NCBI RefSeq assembly: GCF_001713395.1 | Contig: NZ_CP016450.1 | Coordinates: forward strand, 3,626,501-3,690,500 | Direction of reading: 5' to 3' | DNA from: Sinorhizobium sp. RAC02 | Lineage (GTDB): Bacteria; Pseudomonadota; Alphaproteobacteria; Rhizobiales; Rhizobiaceae | DNA: 64,000 nt | In this document: piece after piece, positions 17,947 through 29,954 of the stretch | Numbering within the stretch: position 1 is the first letter of the stretch | Layout of the letters: every line of letters starts with the position of its first letter | Notes under the pieces: model-generated | Seen by the model: only the letters and a program-made list of their open reading frames with translations | The model's database searches: none | Told to the model about the DNA's origin: nothing | Made by a program: the position numbers and the translations under genes

Positions 17947-18810
17947 ATGAAAACCAGAACCAGCCTGCCCGCCGTCTTCCTAGTGCCGCCGCTTGCCATT
18001 CTCGCGGTGCTCGCCTTCGTGCCGACGGCCTATGCCATCTACATTTCCTTCCGCAACCGTGAACTCAGCCGTCCCGACGGCAGCTTCGTCAGGATCCAGA
18101 ACTATCTCGATCTGTTTTCCGATCGCCGTTTCCTCAATGCCGTCGGCGTGTCGCTGACCTGGGAGGTCGTCACGGTGACGCTGACCCTTCTCGTCGCGGT
18201 CGGGCTCGGCATCCTGCTCTTCGAGTTCGCCTCTGCCCGTATGCGCACCGTGATGACGCTGCTCTTTCTGGTTCCGGTCATCCTGCCGCGCGTCTCGGCG
18301 GCCTTCGTGTGGAAGTTCGCCTTCCATCCGCTCTATGGCATCGTCACCTATCCCTACAAGGCAATCACCGGCCAGCCGCTCGACCTCCTGTCGAGCCCGG
18401 TGACCGCGCTGATGACGGTGGCGCTGGTCGATGTCTGGCAATGGGGCCTGTTCTTCGCCGTCATCGTGCTGAAGCTCTTGGAAACCCTGCCGCCGCAGCC
18501 TTTCGAGGCCGCAAGGCTCGACCATGCGCGCAGCTGGGAAATCTATGCCCACATCGCTATTCCCATGCTGAAGGCGCCGCTCATCTCGCTCACCTTCATC
18601 AAGATGATCGAGTCGCTGCGCGCCTTCGACCTCATCTATGTCATGACCCGTGGCGGCCCCGGCATCGCGACGGAAACGCTCGACATGTACGCGTTCTCGC
18701 AGGGCTTCATCGAGTCAGGCCGCATCTCCTATGCCTCGAGCATGGCGGTGCTGATGATGGTCGCGACGACGGTGATCTTCACGGTGATCTGGAAGAGGGT
18801 GAAGCCATGA
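17947..18810 (+). CDS. ABC transporter permease (sugar/polyol, MalF-like)
   Basis: A 287-residue inner-membrane permease with about six membrane helices, starting MKTRTSLPAVFLVPPLAIL. The EAA loop that contacts the ATPase is visible as EAARLDHARSWEIYAHIAIPMLKAP. It lies 66 bases after the binding-protein gene and its stop overlaps the start of the second permease (ATGA at 18807-18810), so the two are translationally coupled. Confidence 0.92.
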   Translation: MKTRTSLPAVFLVPPLAILAVLAFVPTAYAIYISFRNRELSRPDGSFVRIQNYLDLFSDRRFLNAVGVSLTWEVVTVTLTLLVAVGLGILLFEFASARMRTVMTLLFLVPVILPRVSAAFVWKFAFHPLYGIVTYPYKAITGQPLDLLSSPVTALMTVALVDVWQWGLFFAVIVLKLLETLPPQPFEAARLDHARSWEIYAHIAIPMLKAPLISLTFIKMIESLRAFDLIYVMTRGGPGIATETLDMYAFSQGFIESGRISYASSMAVLMMVATTVIFTVIWKRVKP

Positions 18811-19619
18811 GCATCTCGCGCTTCCTCGGCAGGTCGGTGCTCTATCTGGCTGCCTTCTCCGCGGTGTTCCCCATGGTTTGGACGGTGATCAACGCCTTCA
18901 AGAACCGGGTGGATATCGTTACTCCGACGCCGCTCTTCCTCTTCACGCCGACGCTCGACAATTTCGCCTATGTGCTGGGGCGGGAGAGTGTTTCGGCCGG
19001 CCTCGTGAACTCGCTTGTCATCGCCGGCGGCTCGGTCCTCATCGGTGCGCTGCTCGGCCTGCCGGCGGCCTACGCCATCGCGCGCTATCCGAACCGCTGG
19101 TCCGCCGACATCCAGTTCTTCGTGCTGTCGCTGCGCTTCCTGCCGCCGGTGGCCGTCGCCATCCCGCTGATGGTCATCTGGCTCGATCTCGGCCTCTACG
19201 ACACGCGGCTGTCGCTGATCGTCACCTATACGCTGCTGACGCTGGCGACCGTCATCTGGCTCGGCGTGCCGGCCTTTGCCCGGGTGCCGAAGGAGGTCGA
19301 GGAGGCCGCGCGCGTCGATGGCTACGGCCCCTATGCGGTCTTCCTGCTGATCGCGCTGCCGATTGCCTCACGTTCGCTGATCGGGGCCGTCGCGTTCGCC
19401 TTCGTGCTGGTCTGGAACGAGTTCCTGATCGCGCTGATGCTGACGACTTCGGACGCCAAGACGCTGCCGATCGTCGCCTCGGAACTCACCCAGCTCGGCC
19501 GTGACGTGCCCTGGGGCATTCTCAATGCCTCGGTGGTGCTGCTTTCCATCCCGCCGCTCCTGCTCATCGGCATCCTGAGCGGCCTCCTCAACAATGCCTT
19601 CCGGCGCAAGAGCAATTGA
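18807..19619 (+). CDS. ABC transporter permease (sugar/polyol, MalG-like)
   Basis: A 270-residue second permease, starting MSISRFLGRSVLYLA, with about six membrane helices. Its EAA loop reads EAARVDGYGPYAVFLLIALP. The start is fixed by the four-base overlap with the first permease. The open frame extends upstream to 18309 in another reading of the first permease but that part is not real. The gene is followed after 18 bases by the dehydrogenase. Confidence 0.92.
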   Translation: MSISRFLGRSVLYLAAFSAVFPMVWTVINAFKNRVDIVTPTPLFLFTPTLDNFAYVLGRESVSAGLVNSLVIAGGSVLIGALLGLPAAYAIARYPNRWSADIQFFVLSLRFLPPVAVAIPLMVIWLDLGLYDTRLSLIVTYTLLTLATVIWLGVPAFARVPKEVEEAARVDGYGPYAVFLLIALPIASRSLIGAVAFAFVLVWNEFLIALMLTTSDAKTLPIVASELTQLGRDVPWGILNASVVLLSIPPLLLIGILSGLLNNAFRRKSN

Positions 19620-19637
19620 CGACAGGATAGTTAAACC

Positions 19638-20681
19638 ATGCAAGCCTTGGTTCTCGAAGAAAAGGGTGTGCTTGCCCTTCGCGATATCGATCTTCCGCTG
19701 GCAATCGGGCCGGACGATGTGAAGATCGCCATCCACACGGTCGGCGTCTGCGGCAGCGACGTGCATTACTATACCCATGGCGCGATCGGTCCCTATGTGG
19801 TGCGCGCGCCCATGGTGCTCGGCCATGAGGCGGCGGGCACGATCGTCGCGGTTGGCGAAAACGTCCGTCACTTAGCAGTCGGAGACCGGGTCTGCATGGA
19901 ACCGGGCATCCCGGACCTGTCCTCCCGCGCCTCGAAACTTGGCCTCTACAATGTCGATCCGGCGGTGCGCTTCTGGGCGACGCCGCCGGTGCATGGCATT
20001 CTTACGCCCTATGCGGTGCATCCCGCCGCTTTCAGCTATCGCCTGCCGGACAACGTCTCGTTTGCAGAGGGAGCCATGGTCGAACCCTTCGCCATCGGCA
20101 TGCAGGCGGCGGCGCGCGCGCGCATCGTGCCGGGGGATGTGGCAGCGGTCATCGGTGCCGGGCCGATCGGCATCATGGTTGCGCTGGCGGCGTTGGCTGG
20201 CGGTTGCAGCCGCGTGCTGATCTCCGATTTCAGCGCTGAGAAACTAGCCATTGCTGCGGCCTATCCGGGCATCGAGCCGGTGAACCTCAGGGAAACAACC
20301 TTCGCCGCGGCTATCGGCAAGGCGACCACGGGCTGGGGTGCGGACGTGGTATTCGAGGCGAGCGGCAGCGCCAAAGCCTTCGAGGGCCTGTTCGATCTCG
20401 TGCGGCCGGGCGGCGCCGTCGTGCTGGTCGGGCTGCCGGTCGATGCCGTGCGCTTCGACGTGCCGGGCGCCATCTCCAAGGAGGTCCGCGTCGAGACGGT
20501 GTTTCGCTACGCCAATGTCTTCGACCGCGCGCTGGAGCTGATCGCTTCCGGCAAGGTTGACTTGAAGCCGCTGATCACCGGCACCTATGCCTTTCACGAC
20601 AGCGTCGCTGCCTTCGAGCGCGCGGCCGAGGCGCGGCCAACGGATGTGAAGCTGCAAATCCGCGTACAAGGGGGAAATTGA
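19638..20681 (+). CDS. Zinc-dependent polyol dehydrogenase (xylitol/sorbitol dehydrogenase type)
   Basis: A 347-residue medium-chain dehydrogenase. The catalytic zinc site is present: Cys in [10 protein letters not shown], His-Glu in LGHEAAG, and the later Glu in MVEPFAIG. The NAD-binding fold has [11 protein letters not shown]. The four-Cys structural zinc loop is missing and is replaced by the segment around [18 protein letters not shown], which is typical of sorbitol and xylitol dehydrogenases. It should oxidise an imported sugar alcohol to a ketose with NAD+. It sits between the second permease and the ATPase, so uptake and the first catabolic step are encoded together. Confidence 0.9.
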   Translation: MQALVLEEKGVLALRDIDLPLAIGPDDVKIAIHTVGVCGSDVHYYTHGAIGPYVVRAPMVLGHEAAGTIVAVGENVRHLAVGDRVCMEPGIPDLSSRASKLGLYNVDPAVRFWATPPVHGILTPYAVHPAAFSYRLPDNVSFAEGAMVEPFAIGMQAAARARIVPGDVAAVIGAGPIGIMVALAALAGGCSRVLISDFSAEKLAIAAAYPGIEPVNLRETTFAAAIGKATTGWGADVVFEASGSAKAFEGLFDLVRPGGAVVLVGLPVDAVRFDVPGAISKEVRVETVFRYANVFDRALELIASGKVDLKPLITGTYAFHDSVAAFERAAEARPTDVKLQIRVQGGN

Positions 20682-20684
20682 CTG

Positions 20685-21779
20685 ATGGCGAACATTGTCT
20701 GTGCCGGGGTGGACAAGGCCTATGGGGCCGTCAACGTCATCCGCGATTTCAACCTGGAGATCGCGGACCACGAATTCGTGGTCTTCCTCGGGCCATCCGG
20801 CTGCGGGAAATCCACGCTACTGCGCATGATCGCGGGACTGGAGGACATTTCCGGCGGTGAGGTCTCGATTGCCGGCCGCGTCGTCAATGATCTCGAGCCG
20901 CGCGACCGCGGCGTGGCGATGGTCTTCCAGAACTACGCGCTCTATCCGCATATGACGATCTACGACAACATCGCCTTTGGCCTGAAGCGCATGAAGGTCG
21001 ACAAGGCGGAGATCGACAGTCGCATCCAGGCCGTGGCCGGAACGCTCGGGCTGGAACCATACCTTTCGCGCAAGCCGACGGAGCTTTCCGGCGGCCAGCA
21101 GCAGCGCGTGGCGATTGCGCGCGCCATGATCAAGACGCCCCGGGTCTTCCTGTTCGACGAACCGCTCTCCAATCTCGACGCCAAGCTGCGCAACCACATG
21201 CGCGTCGAGATCGCGCGCCTGCACCAGGCGCTGAAGACGACGACCGTCTATGTCACGCACGACCAGCTGGAGGCAATGACGCTCGCCGACCGTATCGTGT
21301 TGATGAAGGGCGGCGCGATCGAACAGGTCGGCACGCCAGCGGAAATCTACGAGCGGCCGCGCACGCTTTTTGTTGCCGGCTTCATCGGCACGCCCAACAT
21401 GAATTTTGTCGATGTGACGGCGCATGCGGATGCGGAGACATGGCGGCTTGATGGTGATGGTGTCCGCTTCACGGTGTCCCGCGCGCGCTTCGATCTCAGG
21501 GAGGGGCAGGCTGTCACGCTCGGTGTGCGGCCCTCGGCGCTCGTTGCAGGCGAGGGGGTGGAAGGCGCTGCCAACAGGCTTGCGGGTGTCATCGACCTCG
21601 TCGAGTTCCACGGGGACGACGCCCTTGTGTCCTTCCGGGTCGGCGGCAAGGAGGTCAGTGCGCTGGTTCCGGCAACGGTGCGGCCGAAGGCGGGCGCGCC
21701 GGTCGCATTTTTCGCAAAGGAAGAGGCCCTGCATCTCTTCGACCGCGCCTCAGGCATGTCTCTGCTGCGGGCTGAGTAA
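20685..21779 (+). CDS. ABC transporter ATP-binding protein (MalK/UgpC type)
   Basis: A 364-residue ATPase starting [14 protein letters not shown], three bases after the dehydrogenase stop. Walker [10 protein letters not shown], the signature LSGGQQQR, Walker [13 protein letters not shown] and the switch histidine in [10 protein letters not shown] are all intact. The C-terminal part (about 240-364) is the TOBE-type regulatory domain of sugar importers. It completes the ABC system with the binding protein and two permeases upstream. Confidence 0.95.
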   Translation: MANIVCAGVDKAYGAVNVIRDFNLEIADHEFVVFLGPSGCGKSTLLRMIAGLEDISGGEVSIAGRVVNDLEPRDRGVAMVFQNYALYPHMTIYDNIAFGLKRMKVDKAEIDSRIQAVAGTLGLEPYLSRKPTELSGGQQQRVAIARAMIKTPRVFLFDEPLSNLDAKLRNHMRVEIARLHQALKTTTVYVTHDQLEAMTLADRIVLMKGGAIEQVGTPAEIYERPRTLFVAGFIGTPNMNFVDVTAHADAETWRLDGDGVRFTVSRARFDLREGQAVTLGVRPSALVAGEGVEGAANRLAGVIDLVEFHGDDALVSFRVGGKEVSALVPATVRPKAGAPVAFFAKEEALHLFDRASGMSLLRAE

Positions 21780-21796
21780 TCGCGGTAAATGAAGAC

Positions 21797-21831
21797 GGGC
21801 GCGGCTGGAGACCAGCCGCGCCCGCTTTTCT

Positions 21832-21833
<2 letters not shown>
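21797..21833 (+). terminator. Rho-independent terminator of the ABC operon
   Basis: A perfect twelve-base-pair stem (GGGCGCGGCTGG against CCAGCCGCGCCC) with a three-base loop, followed by GCTTTTCTTT on the plus strand. It lies in the short convergent gap between the ATPase and katG genes. Confidence 0.88.
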
Positions 21834-24165
<2,332 letters not shown>

Positions 24166-24218
24166 TCATCTCCTTACATAGGGACTTAGCAAAAGGCCGG
24201 CATAAATTTAAGTTTGAT

Positions 24219-24237
24219 TTATTGATCGGCGCGATAA
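24219..24237. promoter_or_regulatory. Candidate OxyR (LysR-type) site next to oxyR
   Basis: TTAT-N11-ATAA, a symmetric LysR-type box in an AT-rich patch ten bases before the oxyR start, inside the 198-base katG-oxyR divergent gap. Such a position would suit autorepression of oxyR with activation of katG. The remainder of the gap shows no stronger palindrome that I can see. Confidence 0.4.
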
Positions 24238-24246
24238 GATAAGGTT

Positions 24247-25161
24247 ATGATGAACTTTACCCTCAGGCAACTGCGCTATTTTGAAGCGATGGCGCGCCAC
24301 AATCATTTCGGACGGGCCGCCGATGCCTGCTCGATTTCCCAGCCGGCACTGTCGACGCAGATCAAGGAACTCGAAAAGGAGCTCGGCAGCGATCTCTTCG
24401 AGCGCGGCGCGCGGCAGGTCCGGCTCACCAGCTTTGGCGAGGCCTTTCTCGTGCGCGTGCGGGAAATCCTGCGTTCGGTCGACGAACTGGGCGATGTGGC
24501 ACGGGCGGCCAGGAACCAGCTGGCAGGGCGTCTTAGGATCGGCATCATCCCGACCGTCGCGCCCTATATGCTGCCTGCGATCATCGGCAATCTCACCCGG
24601 CTTTATGACGGGCTCGACATCCATGTGCGGGAAACGCAAACCGCGAAACTGGTGCAGGAGCTGACGGAGGGCCGCCTCGATACCGCAATCGTCGCTTTGC
24701 CGGTCTCCGAGCCATCGCTGACCGAAGTGGCGCTGTTCAACGAGGATTTCGTGCTCGTGCGGCCGGGCAAGGACGAGGGGAAGCCGGTTCCCAATCGTGA
24801 CATGCTGAGCGAAATGCGGCTGCTCCTGCTTGAGGAGGGGCATTGTTTTCGCGAGCAGGCACTGTCCTTCTGCAAGGTAAACACGGAGCGCCCGCGGGAA
24901 TTGATGGATGGGAGTTCGCTGTCGACGCTGGTTCAGATGGTCGGCGCCGGTATCGGTATCACCTTGATTCCGGAGATGGCCGTGGCGGTGGAAACCCGTT
25001 CGGCGACCGTATCGATCGCGCGCTTCAATGCTCCGCAACCGTCCAGAACGATCGGCATGATCTGGCGCAAGACCAGCCCCCTTGCCGAACAGCTTTTGCA
25101 GATTTCGGAAGTGGTGCGTCAGTCGGCCGGCGACGTCGTCAGGTCAGGTTTGCCGGCGTGA
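24247..25161 (+). CDS. oxyR: Hydrogen-peroxide-sensing LysR regulator OxyR
   Basis: A 304-residue LysR-family activator. The N-terminal winged helix (about 1-62, with FGRAADACSISQPALSTQIK) binds DNA. The redox pair is Cys200 and Cys209 (EEGHCFREQALSFC), matching the two cysteines that form the peroxide-sensing disulfide in E. coli OxyR. Two ATG codons stand in tandem at 24247 and 24250. It is divergent from katG, the standard arrangement for OxyR and its target. Confidence 0.95.
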   Translation: MMNFTLRQLRYFEAMARHNHFGRAADACSISQPALSTQIKELEKELGSDLFERGARQVRLTSFGEAFLVRVREILRSVDELGDVARAARNQLAGRLRIGIIPTVAPYMLPAIIGNLTRLYDGLDIHVRETQTAKLVQELTEGRLDTAIVALPVSEPSLTEVALFNEDFVLVRPGKDEGKPVPNRDMLSEMRLLLLEEGHCFREQALSFCKVNTERPRELMDGSSLSTLVQMVGAGIGITLIPEMAVAVETRSATVSIARFNAPQPSRTIGMIWRKTSPLAEQLLQISEVVRQSAGDVVRSGLPA

Positions 25162-25183
25162 GGTGCGTGCCGGACGAAGACGA

Positions 25184-25564
25184 TCAGACGTCTTCCTTCT
25201 CGCGCTCGGGCGTCACGACACGCGGCTTGGTCTTGATCGACGGAACGACCGATGGTTTGGCGACGACCTTCGGCGTGGGCGCCTTTATGCCGAGCATGCT
25301 GCGGATGCGGTCGCTGACCAGCGGGCGGAAGCGGCTGGCGCGGAAGGGCATGTCGGTGGCGCCATAGCCTTCCGGGCCGTCATCGTTGCCGCGATAGAGT
25401 TCCATCAGCTTGATGCCGTAGAAATCACCGTCGACATAGTGGCGATAGTGCCCGGCCCAGCGGACCGTGTAGACCTGCCCCTTGCGAATGCCCTGGTCGA
25501 TCGAGACGTTCTTGAAGCGATCGTTGACGCAGACGACCTTTTGTCCGACCTGGAATGTGGGCAT
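25184..25564 (-). CDS. Small hypothetical protein with SH3-like N-terminal region
   Basis: A 126-residue soluble protein with a good GGAGGGG ribosome site. Residues about 4-90 look like a small beta domain (VGQKVVCVNDRF, GQVYTVRWAG, MPFRASRFRPL), a wording I associate with short hypothetical proteins found in rhizobial chromosomes and prophages. The C-terminal 35 residues are a disordered Pro/Lys/Val tail ending in an acidic cluster. It follows the META-MliC gene by 23 bases on the same strand. No function can be given. Confidence 0.75.
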   Translation of the reverse strand: MPTFQVGQKVVCVNDRFKNVSIDQGIRKGQVYTVRWAGHYRHYVDGDFYGIKLMELYRGNDDGPEGYGATDMPFRASRFRPLVSDRIRSMLGIKAPTPKVVAKPSVVPSIKTKPRVVTPEREKEDV

Positions 25565-25587
25565 GTCGTGTCCCCTCCGGTTCCGGT

Positions 25588-26304
25588 TCAGCCGGTCTTC
25601 TTACAGTTGACGCCCGGCGCGTTCTCGCCCTTGGTCAGGTCGTAAAGCGTCGCCTCGTCGCCCTTGGTCCACCATTCGTAGCGGTCGCCGGTATATTTGG
25701 CGCCGGAGGCGGCCATGACGTTGGAAGCGATGATCGTTTCGTCTGCGATGCGCAGAACGGCGAGCGAATTGGCGCCGACATTGATGTATTCGACGACCAC
25801 ACGCTGATCGGCGTCACACTGGTAGTTCAGCGTCTCGCGCGCCACGCTCTGTTCCGGTCCGGGCAGGCGGATGACGATGTCCGTGTTGTTCTTGAGGGCT
25901 GCTAGGCGGATCGCCGGGGCGCCTTCCTTGCCGGTCAGATGCAGGATGCCGTTTTCAAGGCGCCACGAGGTCACGGTGCCGAGCGTGTCGAAGAACTTCT
26001 GCTCCTGGTCCATGATGGCGGGCGCGCACATCTTGCGCGTCGCGGCGGCGGGGGCGAAGGCGATATTGCCGTTCTGCACCTTCAGCTTGCCGCGATAGGT
26101 GTTGCAGCCGCCATTGCCGCCATAGGATCCATCCGGCTTGATTTCCAGCGTCGTCTGAAGGTCGTCGATCACACCGTTGCCGCCGATATCTTCGGCAAGC
26201 CAGGTGCCGCCGAGACCACCCGGGACCGGCTCGTCGGCATAGGCCGGGGCCACCGCCCAAAGGGCGAGGCATGCGAGGGTCCATACTCTCAGGCGTCGGT
26301 GCAC
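25588..26304 (-). CDS. Periplasmic META (HslJ-like) and MliC (lysozyme-inhibitor-like) fusion protein
   Basis: A 238-residue exported protein. I choose the GTG at 26304, six bases after GGAG, which gives a compact signal peptide cleaved after AYA. The first mature half (about 31-130) is a META domain as in heat-shock protein HslJ (GTWLAEDIGG, then DGSYGGNGGCNTYRG and ATRKMC). The second half (about 150-232) resembles MliC, the inhibitor of c-type lysozyme (LNYQCDADQRVVVEY, YEWWTKGDEATLYD). It may protect the wall or envelope from host or phage lysozyme. There is no lipobox, so it is probably soluble in the periplasm. Confidence 0.85.
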   Translation of the reverse strand: MHRRLRVWTLACLALWAVAPAYADEPVPGGLGGTWLAEDIGGNGVIDDLQTTLEIKPDGSYGGNGGCNTYRGKLKVQNGNIAFAPAAATRKMCAPAIMDQEQKFFDTLGTVTSWRLENGILHLTGKEGAPAIRLAALKNNTDIVIRLPGPEQSVARETLNYQCDADQRVVVEYINVGANSLAVLRIADETIIASNVMAASGAKYTGDRYEWWTKGDEATLYDLTKGENAPGVNCKKTG

Positions 26305-26493
26305 AGATTTCTCCAATCGCGTCAGGCGGAAGACCGCTTTGCCGGGACGTTATGGCCGACCGGGCGAAAAGGTCAAGTCGCGGGTTCCAGAAGACCGGCC
26401 ATGCCTTCGCTTTACAGCATTTCGATGACTTGTTGCAGGCGTCTTTCGCCTGTAGAGCCATTTGTAGAAAACAAGAAAACCGCGGAAAACATC

Positions 26494-27669
26494 ATGGCTC
26501 CGGACGCGCGGCAGAAACGCCGCATCACCATTCTCGGCTCGACAGGTTCCATCGGCACCAGCACGCTCGACGTGGTGCACCAGCTCGGCGGGCGCGAGCG
26601 CTACGAGGTCGTGGCGCTGACCGGCAATGGCAATGTCGAGCTGCTCGCCGCGCAGGCGCGCGACTGCGGTGCGCGCCTCGTGGTGACGGCCGACGAGAGC
26701 CGGTACGCGGATCTGAAGGACGCCCTTTCGGGCAGCGGTATCGAGGCGGCTGCGGGACGATCAGCACTGCTGGAAGCGGCGTCCGGCGACGCGGACTGGG
26801 TCATGGCGGCGATCGTCGGTACGGCGGGTCTTGCGCCGACGCTTGCGGCGGCGAAGCGCGGCGCGGATATCGCGCTCGCTAACAAGGAATGCCTCGTCTC
26901 CGCCGGTGATCTCTTCGTGCAGGCCGTCGCGCAGGGCGGCGGGCGGCTGATCCCGGTCGATAGCGAACACAGTGCGATCTTCCAAGCCTTGGAAGACGAC
27001 CAGCGCCACGCCGTCGAGCGCATCGTGCTGACAGCCTCCGGTGGCCCGTTCCGCACCTGGAGCCGCGAGCAGATGGCAGGCGTCACGGCAGATGTCGCAC
27101 GCGCCCATCCCAACTGGTCGATGGGCCTGAAAATCTCGATCGGCAGCGCCTCGATGTTCAACAAGGCGCTGGAGATGATCGAGGCGAAGCACCTCTTCGA
27201 TGTGCGCCCGGACCAGATCGAGGTTGTCGTGCATCCGCAGTCGATCATCCATTCGATGGTCGGGTATATCGACGGTTCGGTGCTCGCTCAGCTCGGTGCA
27301 CCCGACATGCGCACGGCGATCGGTTATGCGCTGACCTATCCGACGCGCTCGGCGCTGAATGTCGACCGGCTGGATTTTGCAAAACTCTCGCGGCTCGATT
27401 TCGAAGCGCCGGACGAGGAGCGGTTCCCGGCCTTGCGTCTTGCCCGCACCGCGCTCGAACGTGGTGGCTTGCAGGGCGCGATCATGAATGCGGCGGAGGA
27501 AGTCGCCTTCCACGCCTTTGTCAGCGGGCGCCTCGGTTTCCTGTCGATGGCCGATATTGCCGAGCAGGTGATGGACAGGCTCACCCATCTGCCGGCGGCC
27601 TCTTCCATGGACGATGTCTTTGCCGCAGACGAAGAAGCCCGACGGGTGGCCGCCGGGCTTATCGGATAA
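26494..27669 (+). CDS. dxr: 1-deoxy-D-xylulose 5-phosphate reductoisomerase
   Basis: Second step of the non-mevalonate (MEP) isoprenoid pathway; converts DXP to MEP with NADPH and Mg2+/Mn2+. The 391-residue product starts MAPDARQKRRITILGSTGSIG; the NADPH-binding glycine motif is GSTGSIGTS. The active-site segments LANKECLVSAG and PVDSEHSAIFQ (metal ligands Asp/Glu) are present, as is GPFRTWSREQM. Length is normal. It converges with hemA, with 17 bases between stops. Confidence 0.97.
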   Translation: MAPDARQKRRITILGSTGSIGTSTLDVVHQLGGRERYEVVALTGNGNVELLAAQARDCGARLVVTADESRYADLKDALSGSGIEAAAGRSALLEAASGDADWVMAAIVGTAGLAPTLAAAKRGADIALANKECLVSAGDLFVQAVAQGGGRLIPVDSEHSAIFQALEDDQRHAVERIVLTASGGPFRTWSREQMAGVTADVARAHPNWSMGLKISIGSASMFNKALEMIEAKHLFDVRPDQIEVVVHPQSIIHSMVGYIDGSVLAQLGAPDMRTAIGYALTYPTRSALNVDRLDFAKLSRLDFEAPDEERFPALRLARTALERGGLQGAIMNAAEEVAFHAFVSGRLGFLSMADIAEQVMDRLTHLPAASSMDDVFAADEEARRVAAGLIG

Positions 27670-27686
27670 GCTTTGCTTACGTTCGC

Positions 27687-28901
27687 TTAGGCGACGGCGC
27701 GGGCGAGCGCGCAGCGCGACCAGAGCGAATGTAGCGCGCCCACGAGGTGGTCGATGTCGGCGTCCGTGTGGAGCGGCGTTGGCGTGATGCGCAGGCGCTC
27801 GGTCTTCTTCGGCACGGTCGGATAGTTGATCGGCTGGACGTAGATGCCGAAATTGTCGAGCATCAGGTCCGAGATCCATTTGCACTTGGCGGCATCGCCC
27901 ACCATCACCGGCACGATGTGGCTGGGGTTCGGCATGTGCGGAATGCCGTTGCGGTCAAGCGCCGAGCGCAGGCGGCGTACACGCTCCTGATGGGCGAAAC
28001 GTTCGACCTTGCTTTCCTTGAGATGGCGGATGGCGGCGCAGGCGCCGGCTGCAATCGCCGGCGGCAGGGAGGTCGTGAAGATGAAGCCCGAGGCAAACGA
28101 GCGGACGAAATCGCAAAGCGCGGTCGAGCCGGTAATATAACCGCCCATCACGCCAAACGCCTTGCCTAGCGTGCCTTCGATGATGGTCAGGCGGTGCATC
28201 AGGCCTTCGCGTTCGGCAATGCCGCCGCCGCGCGGGCCGTACATGCCGACGGCGTGCACTTCGTCGAGATAGGTCATCGCGCCGTATTTGTCGGCGAGGT
28301 CGCAGATGTCCTTGATGGGGGCGATGTCGCCATCCATCGAATATACCGATTCGAAGGCGATCATTTTCGGCGCACGCGGGTCGGCGGCGGCGAGCTTGGC
28401 TTCAAGATCCTTCAGGTCGTTGTGCTTCCAGATCACCCGCTCGCATTTCGAGTGGCGGATGCCCTCGATCATCGAAGCGTGGTTGCCGGCATCGGAGAAA
28501 CAGATAATGCCGGGGATCTTCGAACAGAGCGTGCCGAGGGCGGCCCAGTTGGACACGTAGCCCGAGGTGAAGAGCAGCGCCGATTCCTTGCCATGCAGGT
28601 CGGCGAGTTCGCGCTCCAGCAGCACATGGTGATGATTGGTGCCGGAGATGTTGCGGGTGCCGCCGGCACCGGCGCCACACTGGTCGATGGCGAGCTTCAT
28701 CGCCTCGATGACTTTCGGGTGCTGGCCCATGCCGAGATAGTCGTTCGAGCACCAGACCGTGACGTCCTTCGGACCATCCGCCGTGTAGCGGGTCGCTTTC
28801 GGGAAGCTGCCCTTCTGGCGTTCCAGGTCGGCGAAAACGCGGTAGCGGCCTTCCTGATGCAGGCCATCCAGCTCGTTCTTGAAGTAGGTCTCGAAGTCCA
28901 T
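27687..28901 (-). CDS. hemA: 5-aminolevulinate synthase (ALAS, Shemin pathway)
   Basis: PLP enzyme condensing glycine and succinyl-CoA to 5-aminolevulinate, the alphaproteobacterial entry to haem and cobalamin. The 404-residue protein starts [14 protein letters not shown]. Diagnostic pieces are [24 protein letters not shown], the PLP-contacting [12 protein letters not shown], and the Schiff-base Lys in [15 protein letters not shown]. It may supply both haem and the cobalamin genes at the left end of the window. A short inverted repeat (GTCCGG...CCGGAC) lies about 16-34 bases before the start, in the leader. Confidence 0.97.
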   Translation of the reverse strand: MDFETYFKNELDGLHQEGRYRVFADLERQKGSFPKATRYTADGPKDVTVWCSNDYLGMGQHPKVIEAMKLAIDQCGAGAGGTRNISGTNHHHVLLERELADLHGKESALLFTSGYVSNWAALGTLCSKIPGIICFSDAGNHASMIEGIRHSKCERVIWKHNDLKDLEAKLAAADPRAPKMIAFESVYSMDGDIAPIKDICDLADKYGAMTYLDEVHAVGMYGPRGGGIAEREGLMHRLTIIEGTLGKAFGVMGGYITGSTALCDFVRSFASGFIFTTSLPPAIAAGACAAIRHLKESKVERFAHQERVRRLRSALDRNGIPHMPNPSHIVPVMVGDAAKCKWISDLMLDNFGIYVQPINYPTVPKKTERLRITPTPLHTDADIDHLVGALHSLWSRCALARAVA

Positions 28902-29086
28902 CCGAAGTCTCCTGTCCGGTCAGATGCCGGACACCATCGTCGTTGGCGGTCGTTCAATCGGCTATATCAGACGCCCTTTCGCTGCAACGGTATCCGCTGC
29001 GGCAAATCGGCGCCACCTTTGAACCATTCCAAAGTATCTTAGGCACCCAAAGGCCATTTCCTGTTGATGCATGTCAAGTCTGCATG

Positions 29087-29116
29087 AAAAAAGGACGGCC
29101 TCAACCGCCCTTTTAA
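29087..29116 (-). terminator. Terminator after coxM
   Basis: On the minus strand, a stem AAAAGGGCGG against CCGTCCTTTT with one mismatch and a six-base loop, extended into a T run. It lies just beyond the coxM stop and ends the coxSLM unit. Confidence 0.75.
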
Positions 29117-29145
29117 TCGAACCAGTTTCAGCTTTTTCGTGGAAG

Positions 29146-29943
29146 TCAGGCGGCCGCGACCGCCCGCTTGGCCATGACCTTCACGAGGTTCGCCCGATAC
29201 TCTGCGCTGCCGTGGATATCGGAGAGCAGGTTGGAGGCATCGACAGTCACACCGGATGCGGCATCCGCCGACCAGTTGGCGGAAAGCGCCTGCTCCAGTC
29301 CGGCATGACGAAAGACGCCGTCGGAGCCGGCACCGGTTACCGCTACCCGCACGCCGCCATCTCCCGCCTTCGCCACGAAGACGCCGGTCATCGCATAGCG
29401 CGAGGCCGGGTTCGGGAATTTGGCGTAGCCGGCCTTGGCGGGCGCGTCGAAGGTGACCGCCACGACGATCTCGCCGTCCTCCAGCGCTGTCTCGAAGAGG
29501 CCTGTGAAGAAGTCGTCGGCGAGGATTTCCCGCGCATTGGTGACGATCGTCGCCCCCAGCGCCAGCATGGCGGAGGGGTAGTCGGCAGCGGGATCGTTGT
29601 TGGCGATCGAGCCGCCGATCGTTCCCATATGGCGCACATGCGGATCGCCGATAAGGGATGCGAGGTGGCAGACCGCCGGGCAGGCGGCTTTGAGCTCGCC
29701 CGAGGCGGCGACCTCGGCATGCGTCGTGCCGGCACCGATGCGGACCCGGCTGCCATTGACGGAGATGCCCTTGAGGTCCGCGATGTGGCGCAGATCGACG
29801 AGGTCGGAGGGAGCGGCCAGCCGCTGCTTCATGGTCGGGATCAGCGTCATGCCGCCGGAGACGTATTTCGCTTCGTCCGAGGAGGACCGCAGCTTGACGG
29901 CGTCAGCGATCGAGGATGCGCGATGGTAATTCGTTGCGTACAT
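29146..29943 (-). CDS. coxM: Molybdenum hydroxylase, FAD-binding medium subunit (CoxM-like)
   Basis: A 265-residue FAD subunit of a xanthine-oxidase-family enzyme, passing electrons from the iron-sulfur subunit to an acceptor. It starts MYATNYHRASSIADA. The FAD contacts are visible as YVSGGMTLIPTMKQR (near residues 28-42) and GTIGGSIANNDPAADYPSAM (about 107-126). It follows coxL by 11 bases and is the last gene of the unit. As the large subunit is form II, carbon monoxide oxidation should not be assumed. Confidence 0.92.
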   Translation of the reverse strand: MYATNYHRASSIADAVKLRSSSDEAKYVSGGMTLIPTMKQRLAAPSDLVDLRHIADLKGISVNGSRVRIGAGTTHAEVAASGELKAACPAVCHLASLIGDPHVRHMGTIGGSIANNDPAADYPSAMLALGATIVTNAREILADDFFTGLFETALEDGEIVVAVTFDAPAKAGYAKFPNPASRYAMTGVFVAKAGDGGVRVAVTGAGSDGVFRHAGLEQALSANWSADAASGVTVDASNLLSDIHGSAEYRANLVKVMAKRAVAAA

Positions 29944-29954
29944 GGCTTCCTCCG

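Noticed and set aside
15326..21779. Genomic island inserted at the tRNA-Arg gene
   Set aside because: No integrase, no repeated tRNA end, and the codon use of the ABC operon resembles its surroundings.
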